Of a stretch of 31,316 nucleotides of DNA, positions 15,575 to 22,151 are shown piece by piece. The position numbers were made by a program, and so were the translations under genes. Position 1 is the first letter of the stretch, and each line of letters begins with the position of its first letter. Location of the stretch: the IMG/VR virus record IMGVR_UViG_3300019890_000015, positions 1-31,316 of that record. One strand, written 5' to 3'. The notes beneath the pieces are model-generated. The model did no database searches. It saw nothing but the letters and a program-made list of their open reading frames with translations, and had not been told where the DNA came from. Source of the DNA: a virus.

Positions 15575-15775
15575 TTATTCCGGGCCTTCGTATGCTGGCT
15601 TCTCTTCCGGGCGCCACTGCTTCGCCGGGTCATCCGTTAGCCATCCGTCCACGAGCCCGCGGCATGTCTCGCCGTCGTACTCCCATAGGCAGCCTCCGAC
15701 TTTCGGCTTGCCATCAATTGGATGCGCCACATTCAGCGCGGAAGCCTTTGTCGGGTAAACCATAATTTTGGCCAT
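15575..15775 (-). CDS. Small tail protein at the Mu gp38/DUF2635 position
   Basis: A 66-residue protein starting MAKIMVYPTKASAL. In Mu-like phages a short protein of the DUF2635 type precedes the sheath gene and follows the tail-terminator-position gene, exactly as here. The aromatic and Gly-rich middle (VGGCLWEYDGETCRGLVDGW) is compatible, but I cannot confirm the family by eye. Cys29 and Cys38 flank a WEYDGE turn. The longer upstream frame is a shadow of the neighbour. The terminator lies after its stop. Confidence 0.62.
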   Translation of the reverse strand: MAKIMVYPTKASALNVAHPIDGKPKVGGCLWEYDGETCRGLVDGWLTDDPAKQWRPEEKPAYEGPE

Positions 15776-15779
15776 TGAT

Positions 15780-16343
15780 TCAGTCCTCTTGGTCTCCGAC
15801 CTCGATCGGAATTTGCACTTCGATGATAGTCGTTCCAGAAGGCGCCTCGGTCTGAATATCGATGAGATTGAGATCGTAGGGCGCGAGCGGCTCGTATGTT
15901 TTCGTGAAGCTGATATGCATCCGCACGCGAATTTCAGCGATGTAGGATTCGCCGACCTTCGAGAAGACATATTCGCGGGTGACCAGCTCAGTGAATTCGT
16001 AGAGAAGAAGAAATTGCGTGTCGCCTAGAAGGCGCGCTTTGGCCTTTCCGACGAAAACATCAAGCGTCCCGTCCATGAGTTGCTCATCGGACGCCATAAA
16101 GACCCATGACAGTCCAAGAACCAGCGAGTCCTTGAACCTCGGCTGAGTCACTCCCTTGGAAGCATCGAGCTGCGTCTCGTCCTCGGCAACTATGAACACG
16201 CCAAGAGCCGGCAATTGTTCCGGCTGCACTGTCGTAATCGGCGCCTTGCGGGCGCTCTTCATGCCGCGGCCGTTGATCGTCATAGGGACAAGACTGTCAA
16301 ACGCGTAATCGCGGATTGTGACGGCGTGGGTTGAAACGGTCAT
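15780..16343 (-). CDS. Putative tail terminator/completion protein (Mu gp37 position)
   Basis: A 187-residue protein between the head-completion genes and the small gp38-position ORF. It has an N-terminal MTVSTHAVTIRDYAF helix, a central ALGVFIVAEDETQ strand, and DTQFLLLYEFTELVTREYVFSKVG followed by EIRVRMHISFTKTYEPL. This alternation of strands and helices resembles tail terminators, which cap the tube and sheath at the neck. The start ATG at 16343 overlaps the stop of a 34-codon membrane ORF (ATGA), suggesting translational coupling. Function is inferred from gene order and is not proven. Confidence 0.6.
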   Translation of the reverse strand: MTVSTHAVTIRDYAFDSLVPMTINGRGMKSARKAPITTVQPEQLPALGVFIVAEDETQLDASKGVTQPRFKDSLVLGLSWVFMASDEQLMDGTLDVFVGKAKARLLGDTQFLLLYEFTELVTREYVFSKVGESYIAEIRVRMHISFTKTYEPLAPYDLNLIDIQTEAPSGTTIIEVQIPIEVGDQED

Positions 16344-16444
16344 CGTCTAATGGCGCCAATGATGACGGTGATGATGGTGGCGATGCACAGAATGAAGAGT
16401 ATGGTGACGAAGACCATGCCAAATGCTGCTAGAAAATCCACCAT
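16340..16444 (-). CDS. 34-codon membrane-spanning ORF overprinting the muramidase C-terminus
   Basis: An out-of-frame ORF (ATG at 16444-16442, TGA at 16342-16340) inside the 3' end of the secreted muramidase-like gene. Its product (MVDFLAAFGMVFVTILFILC, then an Ile/Thr-rich run and AIRR end) is one hydrophobic helix with a basic C-terminal end. The same DNA read in the muramidase frame gives an odd His-rich tail, because CAT/CAC runs become ATC/ACC codons in this frame. The stop overlaps the next gene's start as ATGA, a junction used repeatedly in this operon. A G-rich but imperfect SD lies upstream. It could be a holin-like or envelope protein. The evidence is structural only. Confidence 0.6.
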   Translation of the reverse strand: MVDFLAAFGMVFVTILFILCIATIITVIIGAIRR

Positions 16445-16769
16445 GTGAAGAACCCCACCGCCTCATAAAGGCAATCTGCGCAGGAACGGTGTGTGGGTTG
16501 CGCGCGTTCAGGCCGGTTTGCCGCGTGAAGATAGAGCCCATGCCGGGATAGCGAAGCTGGAATGGTCCGAACGACCTTCCATGGTCGCCGACATAGCAAT
16601 TCAACCCTTCAACCGCATAAATTCTTAGAAGAGCGCCTGCTTCTACGCCGCCGAGATTGAGGATCGTTTGGTGCCAGGATTGCGTATGAGCGTGGCACGT
16701 GGATGCCTCGCTTTTAAGCGGCGCAAGGATAAGCATTAATGCGAGGACGGACAGAATCATGATTTTCAT
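16347..16769 (-). CDS. Secreted muramidase/transglycosylase-like protein with a His-rich tail
   Basis: A 140-residue protein. Residues 1-22 are a Sec signal (MKIMILSVLALMLILAPLK then SEAS). The core IYAVEGLNCYVGDHGRSFGP then FQLRYPGMGS matches phage muramidases in which Glu precedes a GD.GRSFGPFQLR block, so Glu54 is the likely catalytic acid. The GLNARNP and SSIWHGL blocks fit the family end (usually GWxPWHGA). The last 20 residues contain ten or more His and continue past that end. That tail is the out-of-frame reading of a hydrophobic ORF and may be a by-product. The SD is GAGG. It sits between the head-completion and tail-terminator-position genes, unusual for a lytic enzyme. Confidence 0.68.
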   Translation of the reverse strand: MKIMILSVLALMLILAPLKSEASTCHAHTQSWHQTILNLGGVEAGALLRIYAVEGLNCYVGDHGRSFGPFQLRYPGMGSIFTRQTGLNARNPHTVPAQIAFMRRWGSSHGGFSSSIWHGLRHHTLHSVHRHHHHRHHWRH

Positions 16770-16778
16770 GATGGTGCC

Positions 16779-17147
16779 TCACAGGTCCGTCACTCGCTTC
16801 ATGATAAGTTTTGCCGCACCGCCGCTGTCCATCCTGACATCATCGACCTGCAGAACAATCTGTGACCCTATAGTGACGCCGGAGAACTCGGTCTGCACGT
16901 CCCCTACGATCGTGATTTGATCCCCCTGCATAGGAAGTATCGGCAATTCAGATAGCCGCACATCAATCTCAAGCGTCCGCGTCGTCAGCTGGCCGCCATC
17001 ATCGAGGATGATGTCGACCACCTTGACGGTCCATATCCCGCGCGCCGCATAGGGCGCGGCGCCGGGTATGGAGAAGAGCGGATTGATTGTGAGCGGCTTC
17101 CCGAAGGAATTTTGCGCAGGATTGAGGACGAGCGTGTCAAAGTCCAT
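16779..17147 (-). CDS. Head-tail joining protein candidate (lambda gpFII-like position)
   Basis: A 122-residue beta-rich protein starting MDFDTLVLNPAQNSFGKPL. It lies just before the tail genes, at the place where head-tail attachment proteins (gpFII type, about 115-120 residues) occur. Internal features are a GIWTVKVVDIILDDGG strand, an RLSELPILPMQGDQITI segment and a repeated strand at VLQVDDV. The GDQITI turn fits the family. The start is 1 nt from the previous stop. The family call rests on size, order and beta content. Confidence 0.6.
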   Translation of the reverse strand: MDFDTLVLNPAQNSFGKPLTINPLFSIPGAAPYAARGIWTVKVVDIILDDGGQLTTRTLEIDVRLSELPILPMQGDQITIVGDVQTEFSGVTIGSQIVLQVDDVRMDSGGAAKLIMKRVTDL

Positions 17148-17148
17148 G

Positions 17149-17532
17149 CTACGTCCGCATTGCCTGATTGACCGGCGACCGAGGCGGCCCGAGCTCGACG
17201 ACTCTCGAGCCCTCAGACAGGGCGGCAGGGTATATCTCAGGCTCTCCGGGCTTATGAACGATGCCGAGTGAGATGAGACGCTCTGCCTCCTTTTTATCGA
17301 GCTCTATTTCGAATCCCTCTTCATAGGTAACCGATATCGGAGCTCTCACTGGACGCCCGTCTTCGCCCTGCCTTACGATCTGCGTTTCGGTCGGGTGCGG
17401 GGCCAGTACTGTCCTGCCCCGCGCGACGACTACGCGCTCAGTTGGAAGGTCATCGTCCCAGTGTGGCACGACCACTTCCCCTTCGTCGATGACGCGCGGC
17501 GGACGGCCGCGGCGTCTTGTTTCTTCTACCAT
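17149..17532 (-). CDS. Hypothetical head-region protein with an N-terminal AT-hook-like motif
   Basis: A 127-residue acidic protein. Residues 5-14 contain RRRGRPPR, the core of an AT-hook-like DNA-binding motif. The remainder has an acidic hinge, a segment PVRAPISVTYEEGFEIELDK, and a helix KKEAERLISLGIVH. It sits between the capsid region and the head-tail joiner, where lambda has gpFI. No family is recognised. A packaging or head-completion role would fit the position, but it is not shown. Confidence 0.6.
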   Translation of the reverse strand: MVEETRRRGRPPRVIDEGEVVVPHWDDDLPTERVVVARGRTVLAPHPTETQIVRQGEDGRPVRAPISVTYEEGFEIELDKKEAERLISLGIVHKPGEPEIYPAALSEGSRVVELGPPRSPVNQAMRT

Positions 17533-17548
17533 TTTTCAAAGCTCCAAT

Positions 17549-17788
17549 TTATTTCTTATCGGGACAAACTTCCTTCGTCGGATCGCAGTCTTCCTTGAAC
17601 TTGCCGTTGTCCTGAAGGGATTTGTCATTGCTGTCCGTCTTGGACTTCTTCTCGATGGTTGTCTTTTCCTCCGTCGTGGTCTTGTCCTTGCCCATGGACT
17701 TTTCCTGGGCTGCGGGCTTCTTTGGCGCCAGGTCAGCGGCAACCGCGGGAGTGATGGCGAGCGCGAAGATGAAGACGTATTTAAGCAT
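17549..17788 (-). CDS. Small secreted Lys/Glu-rich protein downstream of the capsid gene
   Basis: A 79-residue protein. Residues 1-18 form a signal peptide (MLKYVFIFALAITPAVA), followed by a highly charged Lys/Thr/Glu-rich tail and a C-terminal pair of cysteines (EDCDPTKEVCPDKK). This is odd in a head module. Similar tiny exported proteins recur in this phage at 25397-25651 and 9930-10379. Function is unknown. Confidence 0.6.
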   Translation of the reverse strand: MLKYVFIFALAITPAVAADLAPKKPAAQEKSMGKDKTTTEEKTTIEKKSKTDSNDKSLQDNGKFKEDCDPTKEVCPDKK

Positions 17789-17800
17789 TGTTATGATTAT

Positions 17801-17880
17801 CCTCAGTTTAGGACCTGAGCCGCCGCCCTTTCGGTACAGCCGCCCCTTACGGCTAGGAATTACCCCGCCTTGCTCAGGTC
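17801..17880 (-). repeat. Structured inverted repeat in the capsid 3' intergenic gap
   Basis: A 9-bp perfect pair, gacctgagc (17812-17820) and gctcaggtc (17872-17880), encloses a 51-nt loop. The loop contains a small inner stem, agccg/cggct. A second copy of the short arm (ctcag at 17802-17806) can pair with the same ctgag (17815-17819), so two alternative foldings exist. No U-run follows, so it is not a standard terminator. It may stabilise or process the capsid mRNA. Confidence 0.55.
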
Positions 17881-17900
17881 ATTTCGGGGCTGATTCAGAA

Positions 17901-18998
17901 TTAGTTGAAGACAGCCGTGCAAACGTTGGCCGAGAACGATGCGTTCGGGCGCGCCGGAATAACGATAGGCGAGCACTGCATCATGAGGTAACGCTGCGCC
18001 GGGTCATTATCGACCCAGGTCTTCGGGGCGAACGGAAGCGCGGCGTAGTTGAACGCGGGATCAAGGATTTGCGCGAACGCGCGGGTTCCCATCATGTCCC
18101 GGCCAACAAGAATGACGGTGCCATCAGTCAGCATCGGCAATTCGACCTCAAGATTGGTCGCGCTGTCGACTTGGACATACCACTCGTTGTAGATCCACAG
18201 CGAGTATTGTCCCCACTGCCCTTTGTAGACAGCTCCCTTTTCGATACGCGCACCCGGGTCGATGGCGTTTCCGAACTCGCCCAGCTTCGGATAGTAGATC
18301 GCGCCCTTGAGCAGCGGGTCGGCGATAAAGCCTTCCCAGCTTGAGGTCGTGAAAATGATGTCCGTAACAGTGGCGCCGCTCTTTTTGAGAATCTGGCGCT
18401 GCCAGGCCTCGATATTGAGCGTCGGGGTTGCCGTTCCAGCAACGACGTTTGCAATCGTCCACTGCAGAGTGCTCGTAAGAGTTACGCTCAGCGATGGATC
18501 GCGGCCGAAATCGATCAATTGGGTCGGGAACCCGTCTCCAATGATCGTCACGGTTCCGTTCTGGAGAACCTGAGCTGCCATCCATTCAAGGCGACGGGTC
18601 AGAATATCGATCTGGTCCGTCATCTCAAATTCGATGTTCGCCATTTCTCGCTCGGAACCGGACATGTCGCCGCCGATACGCTCACCGATCATACGACGGA
18701 TCGGCTTGCGCAAGTCTGGCGCGCGCTTGTCCTTGATATACGCCGGCTTGAAGACGTTGGTCTGCATGCGGCGTTGCTCGACAAGCTTGCCCTCGACAAG
18801 AGGCGAGACGAACGGCGCGATACGGCGCTTGCCGATATCGACGTCGATCGACACATACTCGGTGTCAGAGGTGACAAGATTGGGAAAATATTTGTCGAGG
18901 AGGAAGGTAGTGGGTCGTAGCAAATTGGGGACAACTTGGATCAACACATTCGTATCGAGAATGGCGTTGATTCCTGGCCCCGGCGCGTTAACGGCCAT
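17901..18998 (-). CDS. Major capsid protein (lambda gpE family)
   Basis: A 365-residue protein starting MAVNAPGPGINAILDTNVL. Features of the lambda gpE family are an early FLLDKYFPNLVTSDTEYVSI block, VDIGKRRIAPFVSPLVEGK, a KPAYIKDKRAPDLRKPIRRM segment, then a spine helix around EREMANIEFEMTDQIDILTR. It follows the decoration protein, as in lambda. Length is close to lambda gpE (341). The start is preceded by AAGGAG and the stop is followed by a structured gap. This should be the main head shell subunit. Confidence 0.9.
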   Translation of the reverse strand: MAVNAPGPGINAILDTNVLIQVVPNLLRPTTFLLDKYFPNLVTSDTEYVSIDVDIGKRRIAPFVSPLVEGKLVEQRRMQTNVFKPAYIKDKRAPDLRKPIRRMIGERIGGDMSGSEREMANIEFEMTDQIDILTRRLEWMAAQVLQNGTVTIIGDGFPTQLIDFGRDPSLSVTLTSTLQWTIANVVAGTATPTLNIEAWQRQILKKSGATVTDIIFTTSSWEGFIADPLLKGAIYYPKLGEFGNAIDPGARIEKGAVYKGQWGQYSLWIYNEWYVQVDSATNLEVELPMLTDGTVILVGRDMMGTRAFAQILDPAFNYAALPFAPKTWVDNDPAQRYLMMQCSPIVIPARPNASFSANVCTAVFN

Positions 18999-19051
18999 TG
19001 TAGTGACTCCTTAAAATGATGATGCGATTTAGCCGAAGCTGGCCGGGCTGA

Positions 19052-20152
19052 TTATTGCGGCGGCGCAGACGAGAGCGACGCCTTGACGTAGATATTCCAG
19101 AGGCGGAGCGCCTGCTTGACCCCAGCCAAAGTGAGGCTTGGATCGAAGATGAGTGCATTGCCGTTGACAGCGCCCTCAAGCAGGATGCCCGAGTTGACGT
19201 TTCCGCCGGTCGGGTCTGAGGTATCGAGCAGAATGCCGGTGGGCACCTCGGTTCCGTCCGTCGCGGTTGCCACAGCCTTCTTCCAGACACTCGCGCCAAC
19301 AGCCGCCGGAACAATCACAAACGTATCTCCGGCCGCGATACTCGCGCCAGTGGTGATCGTGAAGTTAAGCTGGGGATCGACGAATGCCGTACCTACGGTA
19401 GCCACGCCAACCGACTCTCCCACAGGATTGGTGACATTCGCCTGTGTCGTGCTGATTAGAGCGATCGTGTAGATACCTGGAAGCGTTTGCGGTCCTGCGG
19501 TGACCGAACCGATCGTCTCAGCCCCGGTGTTCGCCGTGCCGCCGGTAAGAGTTCCGGCCGAAACGGTAAGCGAGGTGGCGTTCGAGACGACCAGAGTATA
19601 GGCATTGCCGCCGGTGCCAGGGATCTTCGCAGTCGCAGTTACAACGGCAGCCGCAACGCTGAATGACATCTTCGAGATGTTGACATCAACCGAACCATTC
19701 AGGAACGACGCAATGGCGCTCGCAACTGCCGCGAGGTCCGCCGTAGCTGTCGAACCCGCCACGAGGCCAGCTGGAAGAACGACCTCGTTGCCTACGCTTG
19801 GCTCTGATACGGTGCCGCTAGGAACCGCCACGAAAGTGACGACGGTGCCGTTGATGGTCATCGTGTCACCGCCGACGGGAGTGCCGCCGCCGCCCGCGAC
19901 GGAGCCACCCGTTGGGACCTGAGCAACCGTAATGGTGCCGGTTCCGAACGCCTTGCCTGGAGTCGCGGTATAGGCGCCCTCCATGGTCTGGCCCATAACA
20001 GTGCCGCGCAATAGGACCGCAGAGCCAGAGATGAGCGCCTGACCTTCCGTGCGATACGGTCCGCCCATCAGTAGCTGATCGGGGTTGTAAAGTTCAGCGA
20101 TAATGCCCGGCTGTTGCGGGTTGTCTTGGAAGACAGTGGGATTCAAAGCCAT
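19052..20152 (-). CDS. Head decoration protein (lambda gpD-like) with a long internal insertion
   Basis: A 366-residue protein. The ends fit the gpD-type decoration family: MALNPTVFQDNPQQPGII then LLMGGPYRTEGQALISGSAVLLRGTVMG at the start, and GILLEGAVNGNALIFDPSL then WNIYVKASL at the end. Between about residues 96 and 207 it carries an extra beta domain (TMTINGTVVTFVAV ... ATADLAAVASAIASFLN ... GTGGNAYTL) and then further beta segments, so it is about three times lambda gpD. The inserted domain resembles that in the sheath protein. SD AGGAGG before the ATG is part of a GGAGGCCTCC palindrome, so the ribosome site may fold. Confidence 0.82.
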   Translation of the reverse strand: MALNPTVFQDNPQQPGIIAELYNPDQLLMGGPYRTEGQALISGSAVLLRGTVMGQTMEGAYTATPGKAFGTGTITVAQVPTGGSVAGGGGTPVGGDTMTINGTVVTFVAVPSGTVSEPSVGNEVVLPAGLVAGSTATADLAAVASAIASFLNGSVDVNISKMSFSVAAAVVTATAKIPGTGGNAYTLVVSNATSLTVSAGTLTGGTANTGAETIGSVTAGPQTLPGIYTIALISTTQANVTNPVGESVGVATVGTAFVDPQLNFTITTGASIAAGDTFVIVPAAVGASVWKKAVATATDGTEVPTGILLDTSDPTGGNVNSGILLEGAVNGNALIFDPSLTLAGVKQALRLWNIYVKASLSSAPPQ

Positions 20153-20216
20153 GGAGGCCTCCTGTTATAAAAGTGCTGCCAAATGGAGAAGCGCGGGCCG
20201 CCGGCGCGCGTAATGG

Positions 20217-20867
20217 TTAGGCTTTCTCGCCGCGGCGCCGTTTGCCCGCTGCAATGATCGCAGCCGCAGTCATGCTGACCTGATCCTGATAGGCGTTGCC
20301 AGTGCCGCCGCTTGGCTCTTTCGGATCACCAGGCCCGACCTGCACGTCGATGTTAGCCATACGATCACGCAAAGCGTCGACCTTAGGCGCCGGCTTCAGT
20401 GCCTTCGCCGACAGGAGCTCAATCGCCTTGACGTTGAGATGCCCAATCGCCTGCTCCGCCGACATATCGGTGCTGAAGGAGAGCCGCTCGGCCTCTTCGA
20501 CCGCATGCTTGGCGCCGATGCAGGTCATGATGGCATGGATACGGACACGCTCTGCATGGCGAGCTTTCTTGTCGTCATAGTCGCTATCATCATCCGAGGT
20601 GTCTTTTTCCTTTTCGGCCTTGGCCTTCTTGCCCTTCTTCTCGGGCATGTCGTCGCCCTCGTCGCAGGCCTCTTCGTCCTCGGCCTTCGCGGATCCCTTG
20701 GCCTTTTTCTTCTTGGCCTCGGTGTCCTCTTTTTCGTCTTCCTTGCGATCCTCCTCGTCCTTCTTTTCCTCGGTATCATTGTCGGCCTTGGCCGCGAGGA
20801 CGCCGGCGAGATGGGCGAACGAAGAGATTGCACCCACCGAAGCGGGCGCCTTTTGCGTGTTTGCCAT
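20217..20867 (-). CDS. Scaffold-like low-complexity acidic/lysine-rich protein
   Basis: A 216-residue protein. Residues about 25-105 are an extremely charged run of Lys, Glu and Asp (EEKKDEEDRKEDEKEDTEAK and similar). This is flanked by an Ala-rich helix at the start and a helical region (AIGHLNVKAIELLSAKALKPA) at the end. It lies between the capsid protease and the decoration/capsid genes, where scaffold proteins lie in lambda-like phages. The composition suits a disordered assembly scaffold that is later removed by the protease. The assignment is by position and composition only. Confidence 0.65.
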   Translation of the reverse strand: MANTQKAPASVGAISSFAHLAGVLAAKADNDTEEKKDEEDRKEDEKEDTEAKKKKAKGSAKAEDEEACDEGDDMPEKKGKKAKAEKEKDTSDDDSDYDDKKARHAERVRIHAIMTCIGAKHAVEEAERLSFSTDMSAEQAIGHLNVKAIELLSAKALKPAPKVDALRDRMANIDVQVGPGDPKEPSGGTGNAYQDQVSMTAAAIIAAGKRRRGEKA

Positions 20868-20881
20868 AGTGGGTACTCCTG

Positions 20882-21697
20882 TTATTGGCGAGGGATCGCC
20901 GTTTTTGCCTTCATCACGGTGAGGAAGGCCGCATCAGGCGTTAAAACGGCGTCGGCGAGGCCAGAGTCGACCCCGAGTTGCCCTAAAAAGGTTCCCGCCT
21001 GCATTTCACGAATTTCTTCGATGGTTTTGCCCCGATTTCGGGCCACAATGTAGAGAAACAGCTCGCCGAGGGCGTCAATATCGGCCTGAAGACGCTTTTC
21101 CGCCCCTTCCGAGAGCGGAGTCGTCGGACAAGTGTCGGTTTTCCGGTCGCCAAACTGCAAAGTCGTGATTTTTACGCCCATTTGGGCGAGAGAAGCCGTG
21201 ATATCGAGCCTCAGAGCGATTACGCCGACCGATCCGACGCCACCAGTGCGCGGCACATAGACTTTTGTCGCCGCGGAGGCGATCGCGTAGGCCGCCGAGT
21301 AGGCGCACTCGTCGCAAATCGCGTAAATCGGCTTAACTTTGCGCAGTGCAAAGATTTTATCGGCAAGATCGAAGCATCCCGCGACCTCTCCACCCGGCGA
21401 ATCGACATGCAGGACGATGCAGGAGGCATCGACGTCGTTAATTGCCCAATCAATGCACCTTGAAAGGTCTTGATACAGACACTCGCCCCATCCAAATCCG
21501 GGCGCATGCACAAGAATCCCCATGACGGGAATGACTGCGACCCCGTCGACGAGAGTATATGGCCGATACTCGGCTTTCTCTTGGACGACGACTTCGTAGT
21601 CCACGCGCGCCCGTAACGACTCCAGCATTGCAGCCGCGCGGCTCCCTTCCAGGAGAAGCGGGACGTTGAAAAGACGCTGGGCGAAGAATGGCGTCAT
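20882..21697 (-). CDS. S49-family capsid maturation protease (lambda gpC-like)
   Basis: A 271-residue protein. The ATG at 21697-21695 overlaps the previous stop (TGATG) and begins MTPFFAQRLFNVPLLL. The longer upstream frame is a shadow. Motifs of the S49/SppA family are IVLHVDSPGGEVAGC, then the nucleophile region CAYSAAYAIASAAT (candidate Ser134), then GGVGSVGVI, and a Lys (K186) in QFGDRKTD. It cleaves scaffold or portal during head assembly. It is followed by the scaffold-like gene, the usual partner. The length fits the protease part alone, with no scaffold fusion. Confidence 0.9.
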   Translation of the reverse strand: MTPFFAQRLFNVPLLLEGSRAAAMLESLRARVDYEVVVQEKAEYRPYTLVDGVAVIPVMGILVHAPGFGWGECLYQDLSRCIDWAINDVDASCIVLHVDSPGGEVAGCFDLADKIFALRKVKPIYAICDECAYSAAYAIASAATKVYVPRTGGVGSVGVIALRLDITASLAQMGVKITTLQFGDRKTDTCPTTPLSEGAEKRLQADIDALGELFLYIVARNRGKTIEEIREMQAGTFLGQLGVDSGLADAVLTPDAAFLTVMKAKTAIPRQ

Positions 21698-21960
21698 CAG
21701 AAGGTGACCACAACGTTGACAGCCACGCCAGTGACGGAGATCGCCCAAATTTGAGTAGCTACTAACGTTGGAAAGAAGAATGGAACGCTCTGCATTCCCA
21801 AAGGATGACCGGCCGCAGTTGCCGCCGGCTGGCCCGTGGCTGCAATGAACTCGATCTCCCCCTCCGGTGAAATTAGCATGCCGCTTGCGGCCGTAGTCGT
21901 GCCGAGGCTAACATACGAGGCGCCCACGGAAATGACGGCTTGTGTTGCTTGTGCGGCCAT
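21697..21960 (-). CDS. Small beta-rich head-region protein of unknown function
   Basis: An 87-residue protein starting MAAQATQAVISVGASYV. Composition is Ala/Val/Gly-rich with alternating strands and a conserved-looking GMLISPEGEIEF segment. It lies between the portal block and the protease, with a 1-base overlap with the protease. No family is recognised. A minor head or connector role fits the position. Confidence 0.6.
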   Translation of the reverse strand: MAAQATQAVISVGASYVSLGTTTAASGMLISPEGEIEFIAATGQPAATAAGHPLGMQSVPFFFPTLVATQIWAISVTGVAVNVVVTF

Positions 21961-21964
21961 GAAG

Positions 21965-22150
21965 TCACTCCTTGTTGTCGCGCAGTTCCATCATGACGAG
22001 AACCCTAGCCGCCTCCCAGCGGGATTTGTCATCTGGGGCGCCGGCAATAAACGGATGCTCGACGATCTGCTCCATGTATTCCTCTCGCTTGTCCTCAGGG
22101 GACTTGGGTGGGAACCCAACGTCTGGGTGTGGACGATATCCAATTGGCAT
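21965..22150 (-). CDS. Small charged protein after the portal gene
   Basis: A 61-residue protein starting MPIGYRPHPDVGFPPK. A longer upstream frame is a shadow of the portal end. The sequence has an amphipathic stretch (EEYMEQIVEHPFIAG, then RWEAARVLVMMELRDNK), with charged ends and no membrane segment. It follows the portal stop by 1 nt. Function unknown; it may be a packaging or head-assembly accessory. Confidence 0.6.
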   Translation of the reverse strand: MPIGYRPHPDVGFPPKSPEDKREEYMEQIVEHPFIAGAPDDKSRWEAARVLVMMELRDNKE

Positions 22151-22151
22151 T

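Noticed and set aside
17622-18344. Plus-strand frame of 240 codons opposite the capsid end
   Set aside because: It lies opposite the capsid and secreted-protein genes, lacks an SD, and its C-terminal part is a low-information Arg-rich shadow.
20882-21748. Longer start for the capsid protease
   Set aside because: The upstream extension is out of keeping with the family start, and the ATG at 21697 overlaps the previous stop as TGATG.
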